DNA from: CAYQQJ01 sp964419935
Lineage (GTDB): Bacteria > Pseudomonadota > Gammaproteobacteria > Pseudomonadales > Cellvibrionaceae
Reading direction: 5' to 3'
DNA length: 40,349 nt
NCBI GenBank assembly: GCA_964419935.1
Contig: CAYQQJ010000029.1
Coordinates: 1-40,349 of the forward strand
Below the pieces are notes generated by a model, which did not search any database, was not told where the DNA came from, and was given only the letters and a program-made list of their open reading frames with translations. Shown here in pieces: positions 40,296 to 40,349 of the stretch (the first letter of the stretch is position 1; the number at the start of each line of letters is the position of its first letter). Both the position numbers and the translations under genes were made by a program.

Positions 40296-40349
40296 TGTCA
40301 ATGGCCATCTATTTTGACCCACTTTTGGCCATTACTTTTGACCCACCGT
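40296..40349. mobile_element. Possible end of an IS21-like insertion sequence (continues past the window)
   Basis: Two direct repeats of 21 bases, TGGCCATCTATTTTGACCCAC (40302-40322) and TGGCCATTACTTTTGACCCAC (40326-40346), match at 18 positions and lie 24 bases apart. The first is preceded by TGTCAA. Multiple tandem terminal repeats with TTTTGACCCAC words are what I recall for IS21-like ends. Only the tip is inside the window, about 45 bases upstream of the phasin start codon. Confidence 0.4.

Overview
This window reads as chromosomal DNA of a free-living, probably marine or halotolerant gammaproteobacterium. By eye the G+C content is moderate, in the mid-50s percent. Support comes from gene content: a P. 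aeruginosa-like block rssC-rssB / PilZ gene / mlaA, a sodium-pumping oxaloacetate decarboxylase operon oadGAB, the block ffs-dnaX-ybaB-recR followed by rnd-ycgL-ycgN and slyX, a TrhO/BolA pair, and PHA genes (phaB and a phasin). Marinobacter-, Alcanivorax-, Ketobacter- or Hahella-like bacteria would fit; the genus cannot be fixed from the window alone. Most genes are housekeeping and lie on the minus strand.

Layout. 1-6.3 kb: cmoM, an M16C zinc protease, trhO and bolA, and a 75-residue hypothetical protein; cmoM and trhO both act on the cmo5U34 wobble pathway. 6.3-11.6 kb: pykA and the oadGAB operon, separated by a clear intrinsic terminator. 12-13.1 kb: dusC. 13.2-17.4 kb: a signalling cluster of FHA protein, CHASE2-Ser/Thr kinase, FHA protein and a DUF4136-like lipoprotein. 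17.5-21 kb: rssC/rssB partner-switch pair, a PilZ protein and mlaA with a long acidic tail. 21.3-22.4 kb: a general porin preceded by six phased 11-bp units that resemble PhoB half-sites. 22.4-29.8 kb: hrpA, a VWA membrane protein, a small membrane protein and slyX. 30.1-36.1 kb: ycgN, ycgL, rnd, recR, ybaB, dnaX (with an E. coli-like -1 frameshift heptamer) and the 4.5S RNA gene. 36.1-38.5 kb: serA and serC. 38.9-40.3 kb: phaB and a phasin, with what looks like the first 50 bases of an IS21-like end at the right edge.

The most striking non-coding signal is a family of five intergenic stem-loop elements (about 4201-4306, 21127-21234, 29915-30075, 30605-30712, 35699-35789). Each has 20-29 bp self-complementary outer arms whose sequence differs completely between unrelated copies. 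The arms enclose a conserved core: a short variable inner hairpin with a GGGA-containing loop, then a shared box of about 19 nt just before the right arm. Two close copies differ at two arm positions, and both changes are matched on the opposite arm. A second repeat system combines an imperfect GGCGGAAGGCGC palindrome with tracts of 7-bp units (GCTGCAA-like and GGGAAAA) near gene 3' ends. These repeats are the best candidates for something undescribed; no unknown protein system is evident.
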